Source: Chryseobacterium sp. R2A-55 (GTDB taxonomy: Bacteria; Bacteroidota; Bacteroidia; Flavobacteriales; Weeksellaceae). Taken from it: a stretch of DNA of 64,000 bases. The stretch covers positions 310,001 through 374,000 of the forward strand of contig NZ_JACBFP010000001.1 of the NCBI RefSeq assembly GCF_021401085.1, written 5' to 3'. Both the position numbers and the translations under genes were made by a program. Positions 1 to 9,830 of this stretch are shown here, piece by piece. The notes beneath the pieces are model-generated. The model was not told the DNA's origin. It searched no databases and saw only the letters and a list, made by a program, of their open reading frames with translations. How positions within the stretch are numbered: the stretch's first letter is position 1; the number at the start of each line of letters is the position of its first letter.

Positions 1-381
1 AGTTTTGCATCGTGGTCGGGTTTTAGTTTTGAGACGGTTTGTTTGAAGCATATCGACCAAATTAAAAAAGCACTTCGGATTGATGCCATTTATTCGCAAA
101 GCAGCAGTTGGTTTAATCCGAATGCACAAATCGATTTGCTAATCGACCGTGCCGATAATGTGATGAATGTGTGCGAAATGAAGTTCTATAATTCGCCCTT
201 CATCATCACCAAAAAATACTATCTCGAACTGAAAAACAAGGTTTCCGAATTGCAAAAAGAATTGGCGACAAGGAAAAACATCTTCCTCACTTTGGTGACC
301 ACTTTCGGGATAAAGGAAAACGAATACAGCCGAGAATTGGTGGAAAAAAGTTTAGAAATTACAGATTTGTTTACGGATTAG
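1..381 (+). CDS. C-terminal part of a DUF234-type AAA ATPase (partial)
   Basis: The reading frame is open from the first base and ends at TAG 379-381, so the gene starts outside the window. The visible 126 residues begin with WSGFSFETVC and contain QIDLLIDR followed about 15 residues later by CEMKF. That pattern is the PD-(D/E)XK nuclease-like DUF234 domain at the C-terminus of a family of prokaryotic AAA ATPases. A TTG at 43 could start a shorter product, but the open frame upstream makes a C-terminal fragment far more likely. The family has no firm biochemical role; it is often described as an orphan ATPase possibly acting on DNA. A strong hairpin terminator follows directly. Confidence 0.75.
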   Translation, partial: SFASWSGFSFETVCLKHIDQIKKALRIDAIYSQSSSWFNPNAQIDLLIDRADNVMNVCEMKFYNSPFIITKKYYLELKNKVSELQKELATRKNIFLTLVTTFGIKENEYSRELVEKSLEITDLFTD

Positions 382-393
382 CGAAATCATAAT

Positions 394-428
394 CCGCCAA
401 AACTCGGTTTATTTTTGAGTTTTGGCGG
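394..428 (+). terminator. Terminator after the DUF234 ATPase gene
   Basis: A perfect 12-bp stem, CCGCCAAAACTC at 394-405 and its complement at 417-428, with an 11-nt loop, lies 12 nt after the stop codon. The T tract after the stem is weak, but position and stem strength fit an intrinsic terminator. Confidence 0.7.
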
Positions 429-505
429 GTTATGGATTTTTTGGAAGGGGAAAGGTTGGGGATAAATTTTGTGATAATGGAATTTAGCAATATTAAAAAC
501 TACAT

Positions 506-709
506 TTATTCTATATAATTCACTTTAGGTTTGTCATATTTAGATAATAATTTTAATGCTTTTTCTGTTTCAAGTTCTCCGCTAACTGTTCTCCCGCCAT
601 AAGAACCATATTTTGCTTTTACTTCTATATAATATATTTTACCTTCTTTAGGATTTATACTCAAATAATCTTTGTACAAATTGAAGACAAAACCAAATAT
701 ACATAATTT
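506..709 (-). pseudogene. Open fragment of an unknown small protein, no start codon
   Basis: On the minus strand a frame is open for about 67 codons and ends at TAA 508-506. It reads like protein, for example KDYLSINPKEGKIYYIEVKA, then YGGRTVSGEL, and ends in KPKVNYIE. There is no ATG, and an in-frame TAG sits just upstream at 712-710. It may be the 3' remnant of a larger gene or a chance frame. I do not recognise the family. The rest of the 400-bp gap between 382 and 781 holds only the two flanking terminators. Confidence 0.3.
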
Positions 710-722
710 CTAATTTTAAACT

Positions 723-750
723 AAAAAAAATCCTTCCGAAACCGAAAGGA
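723..750 (-). terminator. Terminator of the deoC-ALDH operon
   Basis: Read on the minus strand, an 8-bp stem (TCCTTTCG with CGGAAGGA, one wobble pair) with a 4-nt loop is followed by eight T. It lies about 30 nt after the aldehyde dehydrogenase stop codon. Confidence 0.8.
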
Positions 751-781
751 ATTAAATATTGAATTTCAAATCTCGAATATT

Positions 782-3172
782 CTAAGCCCCATAAGGAATC
801 CAAATATTCTTAATTTCCGTGGCGTGTCTTAAAAATTCCTGACCTTCGCCTTGGGCAACATCGAGCCAATTTCTGTATTTTCCGAAATTCACCCAAGAAC
901 GTTTCATGGAATCGGTGGAAAGCAATTCGATATCCTTACTTCCTTCTTTGGTGCCAAAATACCAAATTCCATCGATGTTGTAATGTTTTGCCAATTCTTT
1001 TGCGAGTTCCTCTTTGTTTCCGGTCACGATATTTACCGTTCCTGCAGGAACATCGGAGGTCTCTAAAATCTGATAGAAATCGGTCGCCGAAAACGGATGC
1101 TTTTCGGAAGGAACCACCACCACGTTATTTCCCATCGCAATCGCAGGAATCACCGTGGAAATAAAGCCCAAAAGCGGATTTTCATCGGGACAGATAATCG
1201 CCATCACTCCCACTGCTTCCGGCATTGCCAAAGTCACCATTCGCTGAACGGTGGAATGTGCTGCACCATCATATTTATCGGCAAAAGCGGCGTAAGTATA
1301 AATTCTTTCGATGGATTTTTCTACCTCATTTTTTGCGGATTCCAAACTTTGGTTGGTCATTTCCACAATTCTTTCGGCAAATTCTTCGGCACGAATCGAG
1401 AGGTTTTCTGCGATATAATAAAGAACTTGCGCTCTTCCGTGACCGGTCATTCCGCTCCAGGATTTGTCGGCGTGTGCTGCTTCTACGGCGTTTCGGAGGT
1501 CTTTTCTATTTCCTTCGGAAACTTCACCGATGTATTCACCGAACGCATTTTTGATTTCCCTACTGTAACCACCATCCGGACGTGCCTGTTTTCCGCCGAT
1601 ATACATTTTTGTGGTTCGGTCGATTTCCGCTAAAAGGTTTGATTTTTTAGAATCTTTGGACTTCATTGCTTTTGGAACGATCGGTTTTGAAGCGAACTCC
1701 TCTTCAATTCTTGGTTTTAGGTATTCATAAAGTCCTTCTTTTCCACCTTCTCTTCCAAAGCCTGATTCTCTGTAACCGCCAAAACCTGCGTTCGCATCGA
1801 ACTGATTCGTACAGTTAATCCAAACTGCACCTGCTTTGATTTTTGGCGCGATGTCTAAAGCGAGGTTGATGTTTTCCGTCCAAATACTTGCAGCCAAACC
1901 GTATCTCGTGTTGTTCGCCAAAGCAACCGCTTCATTGTGCGAGCGGAAAGACATTGCCACCAAAACCGGCCCGAAAATTTCTTCCTGTGCAATCACAGAG
2001 CTCGTCGGAACATCGGTAAACAAAGTCGGTGGGAAAAACCAACCATTTTTTGGAAGTCCGGTTTTCGGCTGATGGATTTTGCAACCTTCTTCGACGCCTA
2101 GTTTCACCATATCGTCGATGGTTTTCAGTTGAACTTTATCTACAATAGCGCCCATATCGACGGCTTTATCCAAAGGATCGCCGATTCGGAGCGTTTCCAT
2201 TCTTTTCTTTAACTTTTTATAGAATTTTTCAGCAATACTTTCCTGAACCAATAGTCGGGAACCTGCACAACAAACCTGACCTTGGTTGAACCAAATCGCA
2301 TCCACAATTCCTTCCACCGCAGAATCCAAATCGGCATCTTCGAAAACGATGAATGGAGATTTTCCGCCCAATTCCAGGGAGATTTTCTTTCCGCTTCCTG
2401 CAATTTCTGTTCTGAGGATTTTTCCAACCCGGGTGGAGCCTGTGAACGCGACTTTGTTGACGTCTTCATGACTCGCCAAAGCTGTTCCCACAACCGCACC
2501 TTTTCCGGTCACGATATTGACCACACCTTTTGGAAGTCCTATTTTTTCACAGATTTCAGCAAAAAGCAGTGCGGTCAGCGAAGTGTATTCCGCAGGTTTT
2601 AGAACTACCGTATTTCCCATCGCCAAAGCCGGAGCGATTTTCCAAGCCAACATCATCAAAGGAAAATTCCACGGAATGATCTGCCCGATAACCCCGACTT
2701 CTTTATAATCCTTGAATTCGGTATCCATTAATTTTGCCCAGCCTGCATGATTGTAAAAATGTCTCGCCACGATGGGAATATCAATATCGCGGGTTTCCCG
2801 GATCGTCTTTCCGTTGTCCAAAGTCTCCAGGACTGCGAACAATCTTGAATTTTTCTGAATTTGTCTTGCTAAAGCATAAAGATACTTTGCTCTTCCGAAG
2901 CCACCGATTTTCACCCATGCTGGAAGCGCATCTTTTGCGGCTTTCACGGCTTTGTTCACATCGGTTTCATCTGCTTCCGCAAATTTTGCCAAAAATTCTT
3001 TATTGCTTGGATTTATGGAATCCATGTATTTTTTCGAATTGGGTTTCACCCATTCTCCACCGATAAAAAGGTCAAAACTTCTTTTGTGGTTTTCTAAAAA
3101 TTCTATTGCAGGTTCTGCAGTTTCTGGAGCGGGACCGTAAACCATAGTGTCGTATATTTCTTTGATTTCCAT
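782..3172 (-). CDS. Two-domain aldehyde dehydrogenase, ALDH16-like
   Basis: A protein of 796 residues made of two ALDH modules in tandem. The first (about 1-500) is a complete NAD(P)-dependent aldehyde dehydrogenase: LELGGKSPF holds the general-base Glu, and GQVCCAGSR the catalytic Cys. The second (about 520-796) keeps the cofactor-domain fold pattern but has no recognisable Glu/Cys pair. This architecture matches ALDH16, in which the C-terminal module is a non-catalytic scaffold. The ATG at 3172 is preferred; the frame extends to a TTG at 3196 with no support. It lies 100 bp downstream of deoC on the same strand, so a likely role is oxidising acetaldehyde released by deoxyribose-phosphate cleavage. 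The substrate is inferred from context. Confidence 0.85.
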   Translation of the reverse strand: MEIKEIYDTMVYGPAPETAEPAIEFLENHKRSFDLFIGGEWVKPNSKKYMDSINPSNKEFLAKFAEADETDVNKAVKAAKDALPAWVKIGGFGRAKYLYALARQIQKNSRLFAVLETLDNGKTIRETRDIDIPIVARHFYNHAGWAKLMDTEFKDYKEVGVIGQIIPWNFPLMMLAWKIAPALAMGNTVVLKPAEYTSLTALLFAEICEKIGLPKGVVNIVTGKGAVVGTALASHEDVNKVAFTGSTRVGKILRTEIAGSGKKISLELGGKSPFIVFEDADLDSAVEGIVDAIWFNQGQVCCAGSRLLVQESIAEKFYKKLKKRMETLRIGDPLDKAVDMGAIVDKVQLKTIDDMVKLGVEEGCKIHQPKTGLPKNGWFFPPTLFTDVPTSSVIAQEEIFGPVLVAMSFRSHNEAVALANNTRYGLAASIWTENINLALDIAPKIKAGAVWINCTNQFDANAGFGGYRESGFGREGGKEGLYEYLKPRIEEEFASKPIVPKAMKSKDSKKSNLLAEIDRTTKMYIGGKQARPDGGYSREIKNAFGEYIGEVSEGNRKDLRNAVEAAHADKSWSGMTGHGRAQVLYYIAENLSIRAEEFAERIVEMTNQSLESAKNEVEKSIERIYTYAAFADKYDGAAHSTVQRMVTLAMPEAVGVMAIICPDENPLLGFISTVIPAIAMGNNVVVVPSEKHPFSATDFYQILETSDVPAGTVNIVTGNKEELAKELAKHYNIDGIWYFGTKEGSKDIELLSTDSMKRSWVNFGKYRNWLDVAQGEGQEFLRHATEIKNIWIPYGA

Positions 3173-3272
3173 CTTTTTGATTTGAAAATGTGTCAATTTG
3201 AAAACTTGAAAATGTATTGATTAGGATTTCCAAAATTATTCATTAGTAATTTTTAATTATTCCTTATGAAAT

Positions 3273-4271
3273 TTATGCCATGGGATGTCTGAATCCTGCG
3301 CTGTATCTTCCGGTTACGTAATGTTCGAGTTGTCTTTCGATATCGCCCAAAAGCGAACTTGCTCCGAATCGGAAAAGATGCGGATTGAGCCAGTCGTTTC
3401 CTAATTCTTCTTTAATCAGGATTAAATAATCGAGTGCCTGTTTTGCTTTCTGGATCCCTCCAGCTGGTTTGTATCCGACTTTCACACCGGTCAATTCATA
3501 ATAGTCGCGGATGCAGCGGATCATGACCAAACTTACTGCCAAAGTGGCGTTTACGGATTCTTTTCCGGTAGACGTTTTAATGAAATCCGAACCTGCCATC
3601 ATGGCTACCCAACTTGCTTTTGCCACTTTCGTATAGGTAGGGATTTCTCCGGTTGCGAGAATCGTCTTCATGTGTGCATCACCACATGCCTGCCTGCAAA
3701 GTTTCACTTCTTCATACAATTCTTTCCATTTTGATTCGAGCACCAAATCTCTGGAAATCACGATGTCGATTTCTGTGGCTCCAGCTGCAACTGATTTTTT
3801 GATTTCAGTTAATTTTTCTTCCAACGAAATCTTTCCGGCCGGAAATCCTGTGGAAACTGCCGCGATTGGGATGCTTGTTCCCTTTAAGGCTTCTTTGGCG
3901 AAAGGAATCAGGTTGTGATAAACGCAGACCGCGCCAGTTGTCAAACCGGCGTCCTGCATTCCGAGTTTTGCCAGAAGGTCTTCGCGAACCGGATGTTTTG
4001 CTTTTTCACAAAGTCGCAGCACATTTCCTCGGGTATCGTCTCCGGCAAGTGTGGTGAGGTCAATCATGGAAATCGCTTTCAACAGCCATGCTGCCTGGAA
4101 TTCTTTCTTTACACTTCGTCTTGCTGTAAGTGTTCCAACGCGTCTTTCGATTGCGCTTCGGTTGATATTGATTCCATCAAAATATTTCGTATTGAAGGAC
4201 AAACCTTCGTTTCTTTCTTCTATTTTACTTTGATGGCTATCGGTATAATTTTTTTCCAAAACTTTTTCCAT
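3273..4271 (-). CDS. deoC: Deoxyribose-phosphate aldolase
   Basis: Class I aldolase that splits 2-deoxyribose 5-phosphate into glyceraldehyde 3-phosphate and acetaldehyde during deoxynucleoside breakdown. The two catalytic lysines are visible in DFIKTSTGKES (Schiff base) and VGYKPAGGIQ (proton relay). The product is 332 residues, longer than the roughly 220-260 of many bacterial DeoC, because of an N-terminal extension of about 70 residues that includes SAIERRVGTLTARRSVKKEF; a longer form of this kind is also known in the family. The ATG at 4271 is chosen; a further 36 codons up to a TTG at 4379 look non-coding. It is transcribed ahead of the ALDH16-like gene, and an Lrp-type regulator lies just upstream. 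Confidence 0.93.
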   Translation of the reverse strand: MEKVLEKNYTDSHQSKIEERNEGLSFNTKYFDGININRSAIERRVGTLTARRSVKKEFQAAWLLKAISMIDLTTLAGDDTRGNVLRLCEKAKHPVREDLLAKLGMQDAGLTTGAVCVYHNLIPFAKEALKGTSIPIAAVSTGFPAGKISLEEKLTEIKKSVAAGATEIDIVISRDLVLESKWKELYEEVKLCRQACGDAHMKTILATGEIPTYTKVAKASWVAMMAGSDFIKTSTGKESVNATLAVSLVMIRCIRDYYELTGVKVGYKPAGGIQKAKQALDYLILIKEELGNDWLNPHLFRFGASSLLGDIERQLEHYVTGRYSAGFRHPMA

Positions 4272-4444
4272 AATTTTTAAGTTTAAAAAAGAACGATTCG
4301 CCAATGAATTTGGGGAGGTAAAAATAACCATTTCTTGGCAAATAAGGAATTCTTTTCCAATGTTTAACGAAAAGGTCAATTAGGGCAAAACAAAAGACAT
4401 CAACTTTACGTCAATGTCTTCCAATTTTAGAATTCTTTCTGAAA

Positions 4445-4918
4445 TTATTCTACCCTCAACTGTCTGTTGATACTTTGTTCCAGGGAGATAAAGGTTTCCG
4501 TTCTGGTCACTCCTTTTAGTTTTTGGATTTTATTCAGGATATGCATCAGGTGGTCATTATCACGACACAAAACTTTTAGGAAAATGGTGTAATTGCCGGT
4601 GGTGTAATGTGCTTCCACTACTTCGTTCACACTCTTAAGTGATTTGATCGCCTCTGTGTAATGGCTGGGTTGCTCCAAGTAAACTCCTATATAGGAAACC
4701 ACCTTATACCCAATTTTTCTCGGATTTAGAAGAGAGATCGAGTTTTCAATAACTCCTCCATTCTCTAATTTCTTGATTCTTTGATGCACTGCGGTGGTAG
4801 AAATCCCCACTTCTTTGGATATTTTCGCCAAGGAAGTCTTCGAGTTGCTCATCAGTTGATCAATAATTTCTTTGTCAACAGAATCCAAATGGTATCCGCT
4901 GTTTACTAAGTTTCTCAT
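4445..4918 (-). CDS. Lrp/AsnC family transcriptional regulator
   Basis: 157 residues. An N-terminal winged helix-turn-helix (about residues 15-65, with SLAKISKEVGISTTAVHQRI as the helix-turn-helix) is followed by the RAM ligand-binding domain (about 75-150, with the GNYTIFLKVL strand). Members bind DNA as octamers or larger assemblies and usually respond to amino acids. It is on the same strand as deoC, with about 170 bp between the regulator stop and the deoC ATG on the far side of the divergence from the EEP gene, so it could control deoC and the ALDH gene, but nothing in the sequence proves this. Confidence 0.9.
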   Translation of the reverse strand: MRNLVNSGYHLDSVDKEIIDQLMSNSKTSLAKISKEVGISTTAVHQRIKKLENGGVIENSISLLNPRKIGYKVVSYIGVYLEQPSHYTEAIKSLKSVNEVVEAHYTTGNYTIFLKVLCRDNDHLMHILNKIQKLKGVTRTETFISLEQSINRQLRVE

Positions 4919-4944
4919 TATTTCTATTAATTTTCTATTTCTCT

Positions 4945-5913
4945 TTACTTTTTTGGTGTAGATTCGTTAATCGAAAACTCTACGAAGACCGGAAAATGGT
5001 CGCTGTATCCGCCTAAATACCTTGAGCCGGCAAAAGTACGAAAAGGCCTGCCTGTATGTTTCCTGTCCCATGTACTTAATTTTTCAGAATTAAAAACTTT
5101 TGCATTTTTGAATTGAATCAAAGCATTGTCAACAAAAAATTCATCCGAAAGAATTATTTGGTCGAAAAGCAGACCATCTTTAAAATGAAATGTGGAAAAT
5201 ATTCCTTTACGAAACAAATCAACATAGGGATTTTTTAATATTTTATCGGAACTTTCGCCATAAAGTAATTTCGTTAAATTTTCATCATCAGGGTTTTCAT
5301 TAAAGTCTCCTAAAATTATGACCGGTTCCGTTTTGGACAGTAATTCTTCGGTATGAATCCTCACGTCTTTCAAGATATAGTCTCGTTTTGGTTTATTAAC
5401 ATCCTTTTCTCTTTTGGAAGGAAGATGAACCACAAAGATATTGATGATTTTACCTTCGAATTTTAATTTGCAAAACAAAATATCCCGCGTGGTATCGTAA
5501 TTTGCGGGATCCTCATCATCAATTTCGAAAAAATAAGAAATTGGCTCGGACGAAACGACTTCAATCTTAGACTTGTCATAAAGCAATGCTACATCAACTC
5601 CTCTTTCGTCCATGGATTCATAGTGCAATATTCCATAATTGGATTTGAAAGGTTCCAGCTGGACCAATTCCTCCAGCGGTTTCCTGCCCTGGATTTCTGC
5701 AAGTCCAATGAGCATTGGCAATACCATTTCGGATTCTTCTATCAGTTGAAAAACGTGCGAAATTTTGAACAGTTTGTTTCTATACTTTCGCGCATCCCAG
5801 TTTCGAAGTCCCGACAAAGTGGGATCGAGTTTGTGGACAGCAGGCGGATCCGGCAAGAACAGATTTTCTACATTATAAAATGCGATCAATTCTCTGGTGT
5901 CGTCATTTATCAT
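4945..5913 (-). CDS. Endonuclease/exonuclease/phosphatase (EEP) family protein
   Basis: 322 residues of the EEP fold (DNase I/exonuclease III/sphingomyelinase superfamily). Motifs are FYNVENLF near the N-terminus (first metal-site Asn), GLAEIQGR (metal-binding Glu), GDFNENPDD (catalytic Asp-Asn) and YSDHFPVF near the end (catalytic Asp-His). No signal peptide is visible, so it is probably cytoplasmic. Substrate cannot be decided: members act on DNA, phosphoinositides or other phosphodiesters. The frame runs back to a TTG at 5919, but the ATG at 5913 is preferred. It lies between trmD and the Lrp gene on the same strand with short spacers. Confidence 0.85.
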   Translation of the reverse strand: MINDDTRELIAFYNVENLFLPDPPAVHKLDPTLSGLRNWDARKYRNKLFKISHVFQLIEESEMVLPMLIGLAEIQGRKPLEELVQLEPFKSNYGILHYESMDERGVDVALLYDKSKIEVVSSEPISYFFEIDDEDPANYDTTRDILFCKLKFEGKIINIFVVHLPSKREKDVNKPKRDYILKDVRIHTEELLSKTEPVIILGDFNENPDDENLTKLLYGESSDKILKNPYVDLFRKGIFSTFHFKDGLLFDQIILSDEFFVDNALIQFKNAKVFNSEKLSTWDRKHTGRPFRTFAGSRYLGGYSDHFPVFVEFSINESTPKK

Positions 5914-5979
5914 TGGCAAATTGCACGCTAAATTATAGAGATTTCAATACTCTACAAAAATAATTAATTATCTTTACTT

Positions 5980-6654
5980 TTAATGCAAAAGATCTGGTCT
6001 TTTTTTCTCTGTGATTTTTAAAGCCTCCTCATGACGCCATTCTTCAATCTTTTTGAAGTTGCCGCTAAGGAGCACTTCCGGGACTTTCATTCCCTTGTAT
6101 TCATCAGGTCTCGTATAAATTGGTGGCGAAAGTAAATCATCTTGAAAACTGTCTGTCAGCGCTGACTGCTCGTCATTCAAAACTCCGGGAAGAAGCCTGA
6201 TCACTGAATCAGCCAAAACGCATGCCGCCAATTCCCCACCTGTTAAAACGTAATCGCCGATTGAAATTTCACGAGTCACATGCAGCTCGCGGATTCGCTG
6301 GTCAATCCCTTTATAATGGCCACAAAGAAAAATCAGATTATCTTTAATAGAGAGTGTGTTCGCAATTTTTTGGTTTAAAGTTTCGCCGTCAGGAGTCAGA
6401 TAAATGATTTCGTCATAATTCCGTTTCGACTTCAGTGCAGAAATGCAATTGTCTAATGGTTCGCACATCATTACCATTCCCGCTCCACCTCCATATGGTT
6501 CATCATCAATCTGCCGGTACTTTCCCAATCCAAAATCGCGTAACTGATGAAAGTGAACCTCTGCCAAACCTTTATCCATCGCTCTTTTCAAAATAGATGT
6601 CTTGAATGGACTTTCCATCAATTCTGGCAAAACACTTATAATATCTATTCTCAT
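5980..6654 (-). CDS. trmD: tRNA (guanine-37-N1)-methyltransferase
   Basis: 224 residues, the normal TrmD length. It transfers a methyl group from S-adenosylmethionine to G37 of tRNAs, which prevents +1 frameshifting. The SPOUT trefoil-knot signatures are clear: [25 protein letters not shown] and [13 protein letters not shown]. Its ATG overlaps the stop of the upstream NADH dehydrogenase gene in an ATGA arrangement, so the two are translationally coupled. It is not in the rpsP-rimM-trmD-rplS cluster familiar from proteobacteria, as is common in Bacteroidota. Confidence 0.97.
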   Translation of the reverse strand: MRIDIISVLPELMESPFKTSILKRAMDKGLAEVHFHQLRDFGLGKYRQIDDEPYGGGAGMVMMCEPLDNCISALKSKRNYDEIIYLTPDGETLNQKIANTLSIKDNLIFLCGHYKGIDQRIRELHVTREISIGDYVLTGGELAACVLADSVIRLLPGVLNDEQSALTDSFQDDLLSPPIYTRPDEYKGMKVPEVLLSGNFKKIEEWRHEEALKITEKKRPDLLH

Positions 6655-7919
6655 TGCTGGGTTCCGTTATGTTTATTTGGTACAATGATGAGCCTTAGCG
6701 ATGAGTCTTTGTTAAAATAACTCCACATCCAGTTGAAGAAAATCGCAATTTTGTTCCGAACACTTAAAATCAACATCAGATGAAGGAACATCCAAAAATA
6801 CCAGGCGAAAAATCCCTGAAACTTAAACTTCGGTAAGTCAACCACTGCCCTATGTTTTCCGATCGTCGCCATACTTCCCTGATCTTGATATTCATATTCA
6901 GTCCAATCATTTTCGGACTTCCTCAGCAGGTTCTTTGCCAGATTCTTCCCCTGATTGATGGCCACATTGGCAACCTGCGGATGCGCAAGCGGATATTTCG
7001 GAGTCTCCATATACGCAATATCACCAATCGCGAAAATATTTTTGTACCCCTGAACTCGGTTGAAACGGTCTGTTCGATATCTGTTTTTGACCAAAACTTC
7101 TGGATTTAGTCCATCGATGATGTTTCCGGTAACGCCTGCCGCCCAAATCACATTATTGGATGGAATGGATTTCCCGCTCTGCATGGTGACTTTATCGCCA
7201 TCATAACCTGTCACGAACTCATCGCTCAAAAACCTCACCCCTAAATCCTTTAAATATTTCTCAGACATTTTCTGTGACTCATCGCTCATGACACTCAGTG
7301 GTTTCTCAGTAGAACTCACTAAAATCACATTCAAATCATCAAAATTCATATGGGGATAATCACGCGGAAGGATGTCTTTTTTCATTTCTGCAAAAGCTCC
7401 CGCCAATTCCACCCCAGTAGGACCGCTTCCCACAATTACGATATTCCAATTCCCGTCATCACTTCTTTTTCTTTCGATGATTAATTTCTCGAAGGTCATC
7501 AAAACATGATTCCTGATGGCAATTGCTTCCTGGGTATTTTTCATCCCGAAAGAGAGGCGCTCCATCATTTGATTTCCAAAAAAATTGGTTTTGCAGCCAG
7601 TGGCAATGATCAGTTTGTCATAAGTGAATTCAGCATCATCTGTGTTGGTTAGGACTTTGTTTTCTTCGGGAATGATCTTAACTACTTCCGTCATTCGGTA
7701 ACGGATGTTTTTGGAATTCTGAAAAATCTTTCGAAAGGGAAATGAAATATTGGAAGGCTCGATCCGTCCACATGCAACCTGGTAAAAAAGTGGTTGAAAC
7801 ATGTGGTGGTTCACCTTGTCGATGATAATGATTTTTTTATTTTTATTATTGAGCGTCTTGGCTAATTGCAATCCTGCAAAACCACCGCCAATAATCACGA
7901 TTTTTTCCCGCATTTCCAT
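6651..7919 (-). CDS. NAD(P)/FAD-dependent oxidoreductase, type II NADH dehydrogenase-like
   Basis: 422 residues. The N-terminal FAD motif is [15 protein letters not shown]; the second Rossmann motif for NAD is [15 protein letters not shown] near residue 165; FAIGDIAY is the C-terminal FAD-binding motif. A hydrophobic amphipathic segment near the end ([18 protein letters not shown]) is typical of the membrane-anchoring tail of NDH-2 enzymes, which oxidise NADH and reduce quinone without pumping protons. Start is ATG 7919 or the ATG two codons later at 7913. A -7 box lies only four bases upstream of the first ATG. Cotranscribed with trmD. Confidence 0.88.
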   Translation of the reverse strand: MEMREKIVIIGGGFAGLQLAKTLNNKNKKIIIIDKVNHHMFQPLFYQVACGRIEPSNISFPFRKIFQNSKNIRYRMTEVVKIIPEENKVLTNTDDAEFTYDKLIIATGCKTNFFGNQMMERLSFGMKNTQEAIAIRNHVLMTFEKLIIERKRSDDGNWNIVIVGSGPTGVELAGAFAEMKKDILPRDYPHMNFDDLNVILVSSTEKPLSVMSDESQKMSEKYLKDLGVRFLSDEFVTGYDGDKVTMQSGKSIPSNNVIWAAGVTGNIIDGLNPEVLVKNRYRTDRFNRVQGYKNIFAIGDIAYMETPKYPLAHPQVANVAINQGKNLAKNLLRKSENDWTEYEYQDQGSMATIGKHRAVVDLPKFKFQGFFAWYFWMFLHLMLILSVRNKIAIFFNWMWSYFNKDSSLRLIIVPNKHNGTQQ

Positions 7920-7923
7920 CAGG

Positions 7924-7931
7924 CAAAAATA
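7924..7931 (-). promoter_or_regulatory. -7 promoter box of the NDH-2/trmD operon
   Basis: TATTTTTG on the minus strand matches the Bacteroidota -7 consensus TAnnTTTG. Its last base is four bases from the ATG at 7919, so the transcript would be leaderless or nearly so, or translation would begin at the ATG at 7913. No good -33 box was found. Confidence 0.5.
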
Positions 7932-7976
7932 GCGAAATTTTCAGATTTGAAGATTTTCTGATATTTTAAGGTAAAC

Positions 7977-8006
7977 CAAAAAAAATTCCTGAAAAAATTT
8001 CAGGAA
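7977..8006 (-). terminator. Terminator of the small T9SS protein gene
   Basis: On the minus strand a perfect 9-bp stem (TTCCTGAAA with TTTCAGGAA, arms 8006-7998 and 7994-7986) with a 3-nt loop is followed by a run of T. It lies just after the stop codon at 8013. Confidence 0.9.
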
Positions 8007-8012
8007 CTTGAT

Positions 8013-8369
8013 TTATTGTTTTACGATTTGGGTAACTTTCTGAGTATTGTCACTTAAAGTATATCTCATCAGATATTTTCCGGGTCTGAGTTTATCCAAA
8101 CGGATTTCACCAGAATTCATATTGACAGAATATTGAGCTACTTCCATTCCTAAAATAGAATAGAAGGTAACGTCTTTAATTCTCAAATTCGGATCTTTTG
8201 ATTTAAGAATTACGAAATCTCGGGCTGGATTTGGGTAAGCGACCAACACTCCATCGTCAGCTTTCTGAGATGTTGCGGCTGGTTCCCTTGAAACAGATTG
8301 AGCGGAAAGATTTCCCGATAAAACTGTTAAACCACCGATAAATAGTAAAGAAACTAATAATTTTTTCAC
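8013..8369 (-). CDS. Small secreted protein with type IX secretion sorting domain
   Basis: 118 residues. A signal peptide of about 23 residues (MKKLLVSLLFIGG onwards, ending SGNLSAQ) is followed by a short linker and then the type A Por-secretion C-terminal domain, recognised by VAYPNPARDFVIL, an S-I-L-G-M-E strand, LRPGKYLMRY and a basic end. Almost nothing precedes the sorting domain, so the mature protein is little more than a sorting tag of about 75 residues. The start is GTG at 8369; the well-placed promoter 28 bp upstream supports it. Substrate or role of the mature protein is unknown. Confidence 0.85.
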   Translation of the reverse strand: MKKLLVSLLFIGGLTVLSGNLSAQSVSREPAATSQKADDGVLVAYPNPARDFVILKSKDPNLRIKDVTFYSILGMEVAQYSVNMNSGEIRLDKLRPGKYLMRYTLSDNTQKVTQIVKQ

Positions 8370-8401
8370 CGATAATTACTTTTTATGTCGAAATATCATT
8401 A

Positions 8402-9484
<1,083 letters not shown>

Positions 9485-9684
9485 AACTCCTTTTTTGAAA
9501 TAGTTAGTGATTATTTTTGATTCTAAATTTCCCTTTGCTGTTCCAAAATGAAGATTTCCATTATGCACCTTGAAAGTTCAGGGACAATATCCGCAAGTTT
9601 AATTTTTTCAGTACTGATCAGTATAAAAGCTTTAACTGATTAAATTTATTCCGTAATTTACGCTATTAACGCACATATTTTCTT

Positions 9685-9704
9685 TAAAGTAAATATTTAC
9701 TTTA
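9685..9704. repeat. 20-bp perfect palindrome upstream of asnB
   Basis: The sequence is a perfect 20-bp dyad with half-site TAAAGTAAAT. It lies about 130 bp upstream of the asnB ATG in the 346-bp hemB-asnB gap and could be an operator. A second, 10-bp inverted repeat (9737-9746 with 9782-9791) lies closer to asnB and would form a leader hairpin. No ORF is visible in the gap. Confidence 0.45.
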
Positions 9705-9830
9705 GTTTTATAAATCAACTCGTTAAGTTTGCATCAGAATTTTAATTCTTGACTTTACCGATTTTAAGGAAAATCATGCCGATTAAAATTCACGACTCTA
9801 AAGTTGATTTTTAATTATTAAAAAAGAAAT

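Noticed and set aside
1097-1633. A 178-codon plus-strand ORF antisense to the aldehyde dehydrogenase
   Set aside because: Its composition (rich in His, Phe, Cys, Arg) is that of a reverse-strand shadow of a real gene; no family resemblance.
4272-4379. Longer DeoC with 36 extra N-terminal codons from a TTG
   Set aside because: The stretch is not aldolase-like and the start is TTG; the ATG at 4271 gives a complete enzyme.
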